From Apophysomyces variabilis (Eukaryota; Mucoromycota; Mucoromycetes; Mucorales; Mucoraceae): DNA of 64,000 nt. The notes beneath the pieces are model-generated. The model was not told the origin of the DNA. It made no database searches and saw only the letters and a program-made list of their open reading frames with translations. Of this stretch, positions 1 through 10,962 are shown piece after piece. The stretch spans positions 507,103 to 571,102 of the forward strand of contig MZZL01000393.1 in the NCBI GenBank assembly GCA_002749535.1, read 5' to 3'. The position numbers and the translations under genes are program-made. Position 1 is the first letter of the stretch. The number at the start of each line of letters is the position of its first letter.

Positions 1-1983
1 TTCCAACAATGGCATGGACAAGCAGTAAATCGGAATGGTTTCTAATCCGTTAGATCGTATTTTGAGCTTGCAAATGGACTCTGACTTTTCGCTTTATATA
101 TCTCCAATACTAGGTGTTCATGCCTCGGTCCTCAAATGTACCTCGTGTTCTCTACTTCCCTACGATCGATGGCGTCCATGAGCGCGTCATATATGCACCG
201 AGAGAGTGAGCATGCGAATTATCAACTTACGCACATTGCTGCTTCCACAATATGCGTCATAGCTTTTACATTAGGCATATAACAAGTCTTTTGCTATAGG
301 AGTCACGTGCCCTCAGCAGTGTTGCGCTTTCTGCTTGGTCGGAGAATATCAAGTTCACTTTGAAAATGTTATATGCAGTACAATAGCTCCGTCTGTACAC
401 TTTTTGTCCTCCAGGCATAAAATATAGAAACAGAAAGATATGAGGATAACAATTTCTAGCTTTGCTAGAACCTACTCTGAATTCTTCTTGTCTGTCCAAA
501 TATGCCTTGGTTGTATTTGTAGGACATGCCCTGGCGCTCTCAGTCGTCATAGACAGCATTATCCGATTAATAGCATCCGATTAATTTCATTTCGTATATA
601 ATTTGATGTATCAAGTTATAGTCCAGTCTGACCTTCTTAAAAAGCGGCTTGTTAAGAAGAGTACGGTATCATCAGCCGGAGTCACCGAATTTGTGACATG
701 AGTCACAGCCCGCCTGCTGAATTTTTGGCTCTGTCACCAAGCTGAGTCGCAGCTTTTGATACTTTTCTCAAGCTATTTCAATTTTTGCATTGACAGACGC
801 TCAGATAGCTCAGAAATATCGCAATCTCTGTCACTCGCTAGCCGAAGCACTAATCTTTTTTTTTTCCCTAGACGGATATCGAAAAATACATGCTAACCAT
901 ACATTATATACACATTTTATCTGTAGAAGTGCATGTTACAGATAGATCTTTATGACCTTGTGAGTGGATTGGCCTGTATAGGTGACGAGTGAGATAGCGA
1001 TCTTTTGTACTTCATTTATTTGTACATTTACTCTCCACGCACAGATGTTGTATATAAAGATGGATCCTAAAATCTCAGGATCCTCATGTTTCTGATGTCC
1101 TCAAAACGGTTCCTATCATTCCTTACACGCATCCTTTTACAGCGCTTCCTCGCCCACACCCACTATAATTATGCATTCGCCCTTCGTAATTAGAAAGCGA
1201 CGTTGGCCATAGGCCATGTTATTATATCATCTACGGTCCACCTTTCACTAAAACTAAACAGGAACAAAAGAACTACAAATGACAACAGAGAACTTTGTCT
1301 ATTTGCTGTAACGATGCTGTCAATCTTCTTTTATTTCTCTTAAAAGATTTGTAGCTAAAATACGAAGGTATATATAATGAAAGCAATAGACCACACACAT
1401 AGAAAATAAAAAAGAAAAAGCTCGTTCTACACATCAAAGATAAATTACACAAAGAATTTCAATGTCTCACTTTTCTTTCTTTCTTGCAGGAACCTTTTAT
1501 TGGTTCGTTTCTTTATTCACAGAGTGTATATATTAAAGTGATTATAGATAAACCATAGAAGTTTTGTTTAAGGGCACTTTTCGTAGTGCTAAGAAATCGG
1601 ATATGTACTTATTGTATAAACTACAGTATTATGGAGATTTACGATAACCCCTTTTGATGTTTGCATAAGGAAAAACATCAATTACGCCATCGAATATAAT
1701 GATTGTTTTATCAGTGATCATCTTCAGTATTTGACACGCCGACTGCAGAATGATTCATTGTCTTGAACTATACTGTACTGTTACACAATCCAAGGAGAAG
1801 TATTCACAATGAAATGATTTGTTTAAATACGTCGTATTTCGCCAGTTGATTCTTATTCTTAACACTTCACTGTCTACGCACTCTCAAATACTTAGTTAGT
1901 TATCCTTTTTATTGCACTATTTTTTTTTGTTATATGGTAAAGTAAAAGACAGAAAACAAGCACTGCACAGTAACGTTAAAAAT
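1..1983. other. AT-rich spacer, no gene recognised
   Basis: No reading frame here resembles a known protein. The longest is a 97-codon frame on the minus strand at 266-559 with no domain and no plausible splice partners. The only structured item is the dispersed repeat at 935-1107, annotated separately. The spacer may contain the promoter and left end of the Fanzor-bearing element that follows, but no terminal repeat was found. Confidence 0.5.
935..1107 (+). repeat. Dispersed direct repeat, copy A (upstream of Fanzor 1)
   Basis: The core at 1002-1107 is closely similar to 30724-30829 in the same orientation, by eye about 80 percent with few indels. Weaker similarity extends left to 935 (30672 in the other copy). 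Both copies carry a TATATAAA box (near 1050 and 30774) followed by similar sequence for about 50 bases. Copy A lies about 0.9 kb upstream of the first Fanzor gene. It could be a core promoter shared by a transposon family, or part of an element end. Confidence 0.7.
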
Positions 1984-2029
1984 ATGGTAGCTGCCAAATT
2001 TGAACTTTGTAGGAAACCCACGTCTTAGT

Positions 2030-5000
2030 ATGGGTAATGCCATCAGCCGTAGCCCCACTAAAAACTATGAACAGTACATGCAAACAGTGATTGCTGGGGC
2101 TAGAGGGCGACCAATATCAAAAGAGAACCGAAGCAAGGCGCTACAATGGTTGCTAGCAAGGGGTATAAAAACCGTGTCTAAGCTTTTCAACACCTCTCCA
2201 TTAGAGGCTGCATTGTCTGTAGCTGTAGTGCGCTGCTTAGGTGACAAGCAGCATGCTGTGTCCCTACGATTATCTGATAACCAAACCATTCCCGCAAATG
2301 GCCTTCTACGTTTGATTGCTATTGCCAAAATGTACAACATTCGGGTGTACCTGTTCTCCACGCAGAGCAAACCTAAAGTGATTGGAAACAATCAGTCAGT
2401 CTATAACATGTCGCTTCTTCATGAAGTGGACTCTCATACGGGAACCAGTCGTTGGGTTCCTTTATACATCGCAAGGTTTACCTCTCCGAAGTTACCGGGT
2501 CCTGAAACTACAATCGAAAAATCATTTTTCATATCACCTGCTGCGACCATGAAAAATGTCGTAGGAGAGCCAAGGAAGAAAAAACAACGTGCACCACTTG
2601 GTGTGACAGAAGAAGTTATTAAGGATGAATTACGAAAAGAAATGTAAGCAATGATTATTGTTTTTACTTGAACATCATCTAAATACATAATATCACAGCA
2701 ATAAGAGGATACATTTGGAATTTTCCAGAATTACAAGAAACAAAAATCCAACTCGAGCTGCTTTAGAAAAATTCAAAGAGAAATTCATGAACCGAAACAA
2801 GACGCCTAAAGGTTTGATAACTAGCAGCGGAAGCTCGGATCATCTTTTCAAAACCTTGAAAGAGAAATACGGTACAAAGGCTTCTCCATCTGCTCTTGAA
2901 CAACATTTCAAAGGCCCGGATAAACCTGTGTTGCTCTGGAACGATATGGCAAGATTTTTTTATCGCAATCAGTTGAAAAAGATCACTGATCACGAAATAC
3001 AAGCTGCATCAATCAAGGATTCCAAGAGAAAAGCAAGTGATATACACGGTGATGATAGTGAAGGTCATAACCGAAGTGGTGACGAGCCAAGTGAAGACGA
3101 GGAGCAAAGCGATGACGAAGACGATGACCATCAAGAGTACATTCGTGTGGCTACCACAACTTTGCGAAAACTTGTTCGCCCAGATATCGATCTTGATACT
3201 GTAAGATCCCGCTTGCTGATGACACAGGAATTAAATTCGAGAGTGATAAGCAATATGCAAACTGTTTTATCTCATTTTACGGATATGGTTTGTCGTTTGA
3301 CATGTTTACTATCGGGAAGTTAAACATCTTCTCGTTAGGTACTTCGCGGCGACGTGTACAAATTCATCGGATATGACAATTACAGTACTCAAATCAACCT
3401 AGCAGACGTTTTCCCTGCTGATTACGACTTTGGCAATCATAAAGCTAAACATAGTATAGTCTCTCTGCCTTTTATTAATGCAGACGCCGCTGTCGATGCA
3501 AACATATTCAGTTTTGCTCAGTTCCAAACATGTTCTACAGCACAGTTGGTGGTATATACACAGAGCAGATGTACGTTTTACATTTTATAGTAATCTTGCT
3601 AATTCTTTTTTCGGCTGCAGACCTAAACCATGGTTTTAGCATAAATGGTGTGCTATCCTCCCTGGTCGATCCCAACGATGATGCTGTAGCGTCACAGTTT
3701 CTAACCGATTCTTTAAGGGCGTTGTATACTGCGGCGAACAATCTCTACAGTGGTTCCTTATATCCTAGATCTCTTACCAATGTCATCCGTCTGTTGCTCC
3801 GTGTAAATTTAGCGCCATGTCGCATGTCCAAGTACATGCAGCTTGTGAAGAAAAAAGCCGAAGAAAAGAAGGATCGCCAAGAACAGCAAAAAGATTTAAG
3901 GTCTAATGTACAAAGACGGCGCAATCGATCGTACTGGACCAAGGAACTGAAGAAAGCATACATGAATGGTCGTCCCGATAATGTGGTCAAAGCTATTCAA
4001 CGCAAGATTGCTGATAATTTACCTCGAAAAGATCGAACAGAGGACCAGAAGAAATTGAATGAAGAGGAAATTAAAAGTCAAAAAGTTGACGATGAGTACG
4101 AAGCTTTTAGGCTTGATCAAGCAGAGGATGACCTGGTCAATGATTCTGAAGATGACGAAGATACGGCAGCTACTACTAGTAGCCAAGCTCCAATAACCTG
4201 TAAGGAAACCAGTGCTCGTACTATTCGTACACTAGTTGCAATTGTTCGTATGCTGGTCGAATCCCCCTGATCAAACGTACTATAAGTGCAAAAGACGTCG
4301 CGGACGCTGTTCATACGGGTACTATATTGATCATAGCCGAGCAACAAGTGGCTGACAAAGTTGCCAACTTCCTGAAACCATACACGCCACGCAGAAATGA
4401 ACCAGATGAACCTCCAGCAAAGCATATACTTACCGTATTGCCTATTGCGGCATTATCAAACGTAGTCAGTACTATCTTGGGCATGCAAGACCGTGTCAAC
4501 AAGCTGACGATCGAAACAAGTAACAAATGGGCTTTGCCAGTGAAAGCTGACGGCATCTACAAAATCATGATTGATGCATTTGATATACCTACAAACAGAC
4601 AAGGGGAATTCATCACTAGTGGGCTTCAAGCGAGGACTGAAAAAGAAAACGTCTTTAAAGCATTTTTCCAGATGGACAAAATACACCGCGTGATGAATCG
4701 GCGTCATTTATTTTTCCGTTGGAGACTTGTCTTTGTGAACAAGTGGACTGTACGAGTCATAGGGACTATCAACCGAAACACACCACATCAAGTAAGTGAA
4801 TAATACGAGTCGAAGGCATTGTTAATTGATACAAACAATTTTAGGTATCTGCACTTCAAGAACGTCGAAACAATCAAAGATTCGTGGAATCCGAGATAGA
4901 ACTCACGCTCAGCAAAGCTCAGTTGCAGGAGAGNNNNNNNNNNNNNNNNNNNNNNNNNNNNNNNNNNNNNNNNNNNNNNNNNNNNNNNNNNNNNNNNNNN

Positions 5001-7118
5001 NNNNNNNNNNNNNNNNNNNNNNNNNNNNNNNNNNNNNNNNNNNNNNNNNNNNNNNNNNNNNNNNNNNNNNNNNNNNNNNNNNNNNNNNNNNNNNNNNNNN
5101 NNNNNNNNNNNNNNNNNNNNNNNNNNNNNNNNNNNNNNNNNNNNNNNNNNNNNNNNNNNNNNNNNNNNNNNNNNNNNNNNNNNNNNNNNNNNNNNNNNNN
5201 NNNNNNNNNNNNNNNNNNNNNNNNNNNNNNNNNNNNNNNNNNNNNNNNNNNNNNNNNNNNNNNNNNNNNNNNNNNNNNNNNNNNNNNNNNNNNNNNNNNN
5301 NNNNNNNNNNNNNNNNNNNNNNNNNNNNNNNNNNNNNNNNNNNNNNNNNNNNNNNNNNNNNNNNNNNNNNNNNNNNNNNNNNNNNNNNNNNNNNNNNNNN
5401 NNNNNNNNNNNNNNNNNNNNNNNNNNNNNNNNNNNNNNNNNNNNNNNNNNNNNNNNNNNNNNNNNNNNNNNNNNNNNNNNNNNNNNNNNNNNNNNNNNNN
5501 NNNNNNNNNNNNNNNNNNNNNNNNNNNNNNNNNNNNNNNNNNNNNNNNNNNNNNNNNNNNNNNNNNNNNNNNNNNNNNNNNNNNNNNNNNNNNNNNNNNN
5601 NNNNNNNNNNNNNNNNNNNNNNNNNNNNNNNNNNNNNNNNNNNNNNNNNNNNNNNNNNNNNNNNNNNNNNNNNNNNNNNNNNNNNNNNNNNNNNNNNNNN
5701 NNNNNNNNNNNNNNNNNNNNNNNNNNNNNNNNNNNNNNNNNNNNNNNNNNNNNNNNNNNNNNNNNNNNNNNNNNNNNNNNNNNNNNNNNNNNNNNNNNNN
5801 NNNNNNNNNNNNNNNNNNNNNNNNNNNNNNNNNNNNNNNNNNNNNNNNNNNNNNNNNNNNNNNNNNNNNNNNNNNNNNNNNNNNNNNNNNNNNNNNNNNN
5901 NNNNNNNNNNNNNNNNNNNNNNNGTCCTACAAGAAAAGCTCAAGCAAGCTCGACGGGATCGTTACGTCCTTAACAAAGCGATGAGAGAAGTAAGCAAAAA
6001 AGGGAAGGGCAAAGAGAAAAGCAGCGCTTCGACAAGTCGCTCCCGAAAACGAAAGCGTAAAAGGCAAAAGCGCAGTAGCCAAGCAGCGTCGTCCGCCAAA
6101 GCAAAGATCACTGAAGGGAATATGCCACAGGTAAGTACACTTTAATCTGAAGAGATTATGAAAGATTGATAACTATTTTAGATGCTGTCTCTCGTGAAGC
6201 CACTTTTTGAGAAGCATTCGATCCCTGTTTGCGGCGTTGATCCCGGTATCCGGACCACCGGTGTGTCAACAAGTACGACATCTGCATGGATGATACAACG
6301 GATACGGAACTTTACCAGTAACACAACGANACGTTGATCCCGGTATTCGGACCACCGGTGTGTCAACAAGTACGACATCTGCATGGATGATACAACGGAT
6401 ACGGAACTTTACCAGTAACACAACCACAGAGCTACGGCACGATATTTACAATACCTGGACTCTCCGAGCATCAGCTGTCAACCATCACTCGCGCTCGAGC
6501 AGACATCGTCTGCGCAGAGAACGAGCCAAGAATGCTGAGAAAGAGGGGACCGAAGCTGAGAACAGGAGAATTGAACGTGAAAAGCGTACTAGAGAGGTGT
6601 TTACCCAGAAAGCATACCACAAGTATACTGACATCGAACGTATGCACTTCTCCCCATACATGATTTTTCAAAAAGCTGTTCATTTTTACGGCCATTGGCA
6701 GCCCACCAATTCTCGCATTCGAGGACATGCTCGCAGGGGACTCAAACGGTTACGTGGAGTACAACGACGAAAAGGCTTGGTAGTTATTGTGAACGAATAC
6801 AACACTAGTAAGACCTGCCACTGGTGTCTCATGCCTCTACAGTTACAGAAATACCGAGGGAAGGACGGCAAGGTCAGGAAGTGTAATGGAGCTGTCTGCT
6901 GTGTGAACCCCAACTGTGTTACCGTCGTCAACGGCTGTAGCACTATGAACCGGGATGGCAATGCGTCGAAGAACATTGCACTCAAAGGTGTATCCATGAT
7001 TGTCTCAAGCGATGGAAATCCAATCCCGGTGTTCAGCTCTCAATACTCAAGCAATTACAAGCTTGCACAACAATTTGCTAGTCAACCAACCCCGGTTCGA
7101 CTTCTGCATGGCCCGTGA
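2030..7118 (+). CDS. Fanzor (eukaryotic TnpB-like) RNA-guided nuclease, large, interrupted by assembly gap
   Basis: Fanzor proteins are eukaryotic relatives of TnpB, an RNA-guided DNA endonuclease encoded by transposons. The RuvC-like triad is visible: Asp in GVDPGIRTTGVST (codon 6239-6241, repeated at 6336-6338), Glu in NEYNTSKTC (6795-6797), the position typical of Fanzor RuvC-II, and Asp in NRDGNASKNI (6954-6956). Between the last two lies a zinc ribbon with CHWC and CCVNPNC. Exons that join in phase are 2030-2643, 2699-3287, 3339-3570, 3621-4247, 4295-4791, 4845-(gap), (gap)-6130 and 6182-7118. The start is the first ATG; an earlier exon is possible. About 850 residues precede the gap, with acidic and Lys/Arg-rich stretches, so the protein would be unusually long. 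The gap could instead hide a boundary between two genes. A 97-bp duplication at 6235-6424 breaks the frame and is probably an assembly artefact. Confidence 0.8.
4934..5923. other. Assembly gap (990 N)
   Basis: A run of 990 N lies inside the Fanzor gene. Coding sequence enters at the left (ends in ...LSKAQLQE) and a Lys/Arg-rich coding stretch leaves at the right. The true distance is unknown. Any open frame drawn across the gap is meaningless. Confidence 0.99.
6235..6424 (+). repeat. 97-bp tandem duplication with one N, probable misassembly
   Basis: Bases 6235-6327 recur at 6332-6424 with one substitution (C/T), separated by a short junction containing the N at 6330. The period of 97 is not a multiple of three, so it duplicates the RuvC-I motif and shifts the frame. 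Removing one copy joins the exon at 6182 to the downstream frame without a break. Two overlapping contigs joined with one N would produce exactly this pattern. Confidence 0.85.
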
Positions 7119-7337
7119 AGGGCAATTACCTAGTAAGTACAAGCATTGCTCTATATCGGTAACTGATTTTTTGTAGATACTCCGTCGGTATGGGGTGCTT
7201 TTTACTTTCCATTATTTTTGCTTGAAGTATGTGATGCAACGATATGTGAAACTCTGATTGGCAGCAACTGTCTGGGTTTGAGCCTTATGACTGAGATTTC
7301 CAAATACCAAAGCATTTCAGTGAACCCCTTGAAAATA

Positions 7338-7381
7338 CAGTGTTTTTTTAACTTGAAACTGAGACGAATTTGCATTTTTTT
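7338..7381 (+). repeat. Left terminal inverted repeat of the Tc1-like element
   Basis: It begins CAGTG plus a T-run, followed by AACTTGAAACTGAGACGAA and ATTTGCA plus a T-run. It pairs with 12397-12437 on the opposite strand, with only small indels. TA precedes it. Confidence 0.8.
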
Positions 7382-7416
7382 ATATGAGGATAATGGATTT
7401 TCTCATTCAAAATACG

Positions 7417-8760
7417 TTATTTATTGGTTGTTTCAGAGTTAAAAAAAAACCCAGTAAGCTTAGTTTGTCTAAGACAAACTTTTGCCTGGAAGCTATCCCA
7501 CATCTTCTTAAATGCAGGCACTGCAGCAAAAATTGCAGGATCTAACTGTTCTTCGTCATCCAATATGCTGAACAAAGTATTCAGACAGTTAGCCTTTTCA
7601 CTGGTCGATAATTGTATCTTCTCTAGAACATACGGTTCATTCTCCTCAGCAGTTTCTTGTTCATTTTTGCTACTTTCTTCATCTTCATTTGCTTTAACCA
7701 TGGCCAGAATTTCATCTTCTGTTAGATTTGGATGTACCACGGTACGTTCATAGGCTGTTTCAGTTTCAGGGCTAGGACAGTCCTCAGACGCCAGTTTGCC
7801 AGTTTTTGCAATTTTGGTAACGCTATCTTGAAGTTCCTTCTCTAACTCGCTATGCTCTCTCACCATTGCCTGAGTGAATTCATCATTGCTTTTATCTAAA
7901 AAGGTTTTGAAGATTGTTGCTTCCCAGCAATTGATAATCGTCGTTGGGGTAATCATACCCCAAGCTGCCTTGACCCATTTCATTGCTTGAAGCTGATCCA
8001 CATTAAAAATTGTCTCTACTGGACCCACTTTGTCTTGACAGCCGATCTGGATCATTCTAATATGGCGGTATGCTTTGTCAAACTGACGGCGCTTATAATG
8101 TGCCTTGAAGGTATGAATAATTTCACTATCCAGAGGTTGGGTATGTGACGTAGTGTTTGGCGGGAGAAACAGCAACTCAACATTGCTCGGTTCATATTCA
8201 ACATAATGACCTGCAAAGTTATCGAGAACAATAAGAACTTTTCTTTTCATGGCAATCATAGCTCGATCAAAGCGCCTAAGAAACTGAAAAAAAATTTTCT
8301 TTGTCATCCAACCGTTGCCGTTATGGAAGTAATAATGGAAACCATGATTGCTAGCCTCCATTTTCTTACTATTGATTTTGAAGCAATCAGGCTTCTTCGC
8401 CATACCAATAATAAGCGGCTCGCATTTGTTACTCCCATCTGCATTGCAAAGCAGGCCTATGGTCAAGCGCTTCTTATTTTGTTTCCATCCTGAAAAACCA
8501 TTTGTCGTTGGGGCCGTCACAAAATATAATGCAGTCTCATCAAAGTTGTAGATGTCTTTTGCTTCATACTTCTTCAGGGTTTCCTTGATATGCTCAGTAT
8601 CGATTTCAAGGCCTGTATTGTCAACAAAAGCAGCTTCTCCGTGCAGTCTATGCATCTTTAAGCCGTTGCGCTTAGTAAAGTGATGCATCCATCCATTGGA
8701 CCCCTTAAAAGAATCGATGCCAAGACGTTCAGCAAAGATTGTCACCTTCATATATATCAT
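7417..8760 (-). CDS. Pogo/Tigger-type (DDE_1) transposase, N-terminally truncated
   Basis: A 447-codon frame encodes a cut-and-paste transposase of the p. Confidence 0.85.
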   Translation of the reverse strand: MIYMKVTIFAERLGIDSFKGSNGWMHHFTKRNGLKMHRLHGEAAFVDNTGLEIDTEHIKETLKKYEAKDIYNFDETALYFVTAPTTNGFSGWKQNKKRLTIGLLCNADGSNKCEPLIIGMAKKPDCFKINSKKMEASNHGFHYYFHNGNGWMTKKIFFQFLRRFDRAMIAMKRKVLIVLDNFAGHYVEYEPSNVELLFLPPNTTSHTQPLDSEIIHTFKAHYKRRQFDKAYRHIRMIQIGCQDKVGPVETIFNVDQLQAMKWVKAAWGMITPTTIINCWEATIFKTFLDKSNDEFTQAMVREHSELEKELQDSVTKIAKTGKLASEDCPSPETETAYERTVVHPNLTEDEILAMVKANEDEESSKNEQETAEENEPYVLEKIQLSTSEKANCLNTLFSILDDEEQLDPAIFAAVPAFKKMWDSFQAKVCLRQTKLTGFFFNSETTNK

Positions 8761-9010
8761 GGCCCAGGTAATTAGGATTTTGTAGATTAAGAGCCTATAG
8801 CAAGAGAAGTATTTTATTATAGATTAGTTCAACCTCTAGGCATTTAAACATATTATACTGTTTTCTTTATTACTTCATAGAGTGCTCATTGTGTAGTACT
8901 TTTTTTTGAAATAAGAGATTCAGGTATAGCTAGGTAGGCGGCTAAATGATACTCCATATCAACGAATTTCAACCCTCAATATTTTCAACCTTTGGAGGAT
9001 ACTTTCAGAG

Positions 9011-9037
9011 TTGAAATTAGCGGGGGACCACTGTACC
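9011..9037. repeat. Probable right end of the pogo element
   Basis: Read on the minus strand, this stretch begins TACAGTGGTCCCCCGC and continues into TAATTTCAAC. TA followed by CAGTGG is the expected form of a pogo/Tigger end at a TA target. It lies about 250 bases upstream of the pogo transposase frame. No convincing partner was found beyond the 3' end of that gene; only CAGTG is shared with 7338, so the other end is lost or very diverged. Confidence 0.45.
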
Positions 9038-9263
9038 AATACTACATATGCGGATACTTATAGTATCCACACGTACGAGAAGAAAACTACGCCTACTACT
9101 AGTAGCAGTGAAGCTCAAAAAATAATCAAAAAGATTGGTAACTTTAAAAAATACACGCCTTGTATATCTGAATTTTCATACATACTTTTTTTTAGTCAAC
9201 CCAGTGTAACTTACTTACTTTCTAAATGCTGTTTATCTGCCTACAAATCCTTACAATAAGCAA

Positions 9264-9804
9264 GTGTATGACTGTCAAAGTCTAACATTTAATGATATTC
9301 TGGCCGTGGTGTGGAGACACACTGATATTTTAAATGAAAAGTCAGCACAACGTTTCAGTAAATGGTGCGGAAATAGAAAATTGAACTTGATGAAAGCTAC
9401 TACCAAGAGAAAACTTAACGAAGATCAGCGGAAAACGTCAGTTCGTACATTGTACGTATTGAAAAATGAGTTTTCTGGTAAGACTTGTTGTGCGTGTTTT
9501 TGCTAGCCCATAATTAACGCATTATTTAGACAGTATAATAGAAGACATTGTTGAACACTTGCCTCGGTATCAAAGTTTTATAAAAAGTTTGAAGGAAGAT
9601 GGGTATACTATAGTAGGCTACGCGCGAAAATCCACCAACGAAAAAGATGACCAAACACGCGTACGTTTACTTGATCAAATGTGCAAAAACCTCAAAGAGA
9701 GATCACTGGTGAGCAAAGTCTTCGCAAGTGTTTCCTGCAAGGCAGACGAAGAACTATTAACAAGGGATGAAAAGAGAAGGGAAGATTTGCTGTTGTTTTA
9801 TTAG
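9264..9804 (+). CDS. Serine-recombinase (resolvase)-like protein, partial
   Basis: Two exons, 9264-9477 and 9530-9804, join in phase through a canonical intron (GTAAGA..TTTAG). The first part holds RFSKWCGNRKLNL and a basic TTKRKLNEDQRK stretch, possibly a DNA-binding segment. The second exon carries IVGYARKSTNEKDD, which fits the Y-x-R-x-S-S/T nucleophile motif of serine recombinases, followed by RVRLLDQMCKNL and RSLVSKVFASV. The frame stops soon after, so the rest of a resolvase fold is missing or continues in a further exon. No ATG opens this frame and an acceptor (GCAAG) lies at its start, so a 5' exon is upstream. The family call is by motif and layout only. It lies 2.1 kb from the Fanzor gene. 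Confidence 0.4.
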
Positions 9805-10828
9805 GATGGATGATGGATCAGACACAGAGGCTCAAACAAGAGAATACGTTGAGACTGGTGTTTATTCCTGAAAGAAGGATTATGAACTAAGAACCCATGT
9901 CTAACGATTAAAGAATAAATCTTTTCTAACGAAGATCGTACATCTGAAACAAGTGCAATTGATGTATGTAAAGGATATGGCTTATGAATCTACCTTAATA
10001 CACTTTATCAGAATACCACAGCTGTCACAAATAGATGCAGATGGCGATATGAAGGGTGGGAGAAGGAGCCTTTCTACTATCATGATCATAACTAAATTTT
10101 TGTCCGTTTATTATATATGCTCTGGTATATTTCTATTAAAGAGAAAGTATGCATTGTTGCTATCGATTTTGCGGTATTAACCACAAATCAGGAAGACTTA
10201 AAAGTCTTCTTAAAGTGAGTTTTAACAAAATGCTATCAGATATAGAGAATACTCGCAGTCTCTTACAATAGGAACAACCCTAATATTTGCAAAATAATAA
10301 TCGACAAACTACCTTACACTAACTCAACACATGTATATGATTCTCATGAACCCCTGAACTCCAACAAGATACTTGAATTTGATGGTAGAAAAAATTCTTT
10401 TCAAATATCTAAATAACAAAATTTATTTCAAAAAGGTTGACGATTAGGGCTTCGAGTGAAAGTGATTTCATTCCAAACAAAGAGAAACCTGGAGTTGTCA
10501 CTTGACTGACAGCTCATTACTATTTGCTAATTTTTCAGCAAAGCGGGATACTGATGACAATTCGTGTCTTGGGCATTTAGACTTTCAATTGAGTACAAAA
10601 TCGGTTTGCATGGATCATCTTTATAACAAATGTCGACATTTATGGCTTCAATGGACTTGAGTAATTCGGTAGCTTTATCCATATCGTATGGCACATGATA
10701 GAACATACAAATTGCTTGTTCTCTAGTGATGATAACCATAGTTGCTGCTTAGCTTGCTAAAAGAATACCAGCTATGCAAAACGGACAAGATAGAGGACAG
10801 CATAGACAAACTGACCTTCCTAATTTAC
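9805..10828. other. Spacer inside the nested transposon region
   Basis: AT-rich DNA without a recognised gene. A 70-codon minus-strand frame at 10527-10739 and a 75-codon plus-strand frame at 9953-10180 have no recognisable domain. The stretch may include decayed downstream exons of the recombinase-like gene. Confidence 0.4.
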
Positions 10829-10885
10829 ACGAATGTCTTCTTTTCGAGATGCACTTTTTTGAGACTTGTAAAGCAAGTTATTGAG
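10829..10885 (+). repeat. Inner left arm of the Tc1-like element (inverted copy of 12290-12344)
   Basis: The stretch reads ACGAATGTCT..., then GAGACTTGTAAAGCAAGTTA, and matches the reverse complement of 12290-12344 with a handful of substitutions. Such subterminal repeats are typical transposase-binding arms of Tc1-like elements. Confidence 0.75.
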
Positions 10886-10962
10886 CTCTTTTTTGGTCTA
10901 AAATCTAAAACTAGATGAACTTCATTCACTACAATCCTGCTGAGAAGCCTTCTTAGCCTACG

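Noticed and set aside
4826..6145. Very long open frames spanning the run of N on both strands
   Set aside because: They are open only because N cannot encode a stop; only the real sequence on either side was used.
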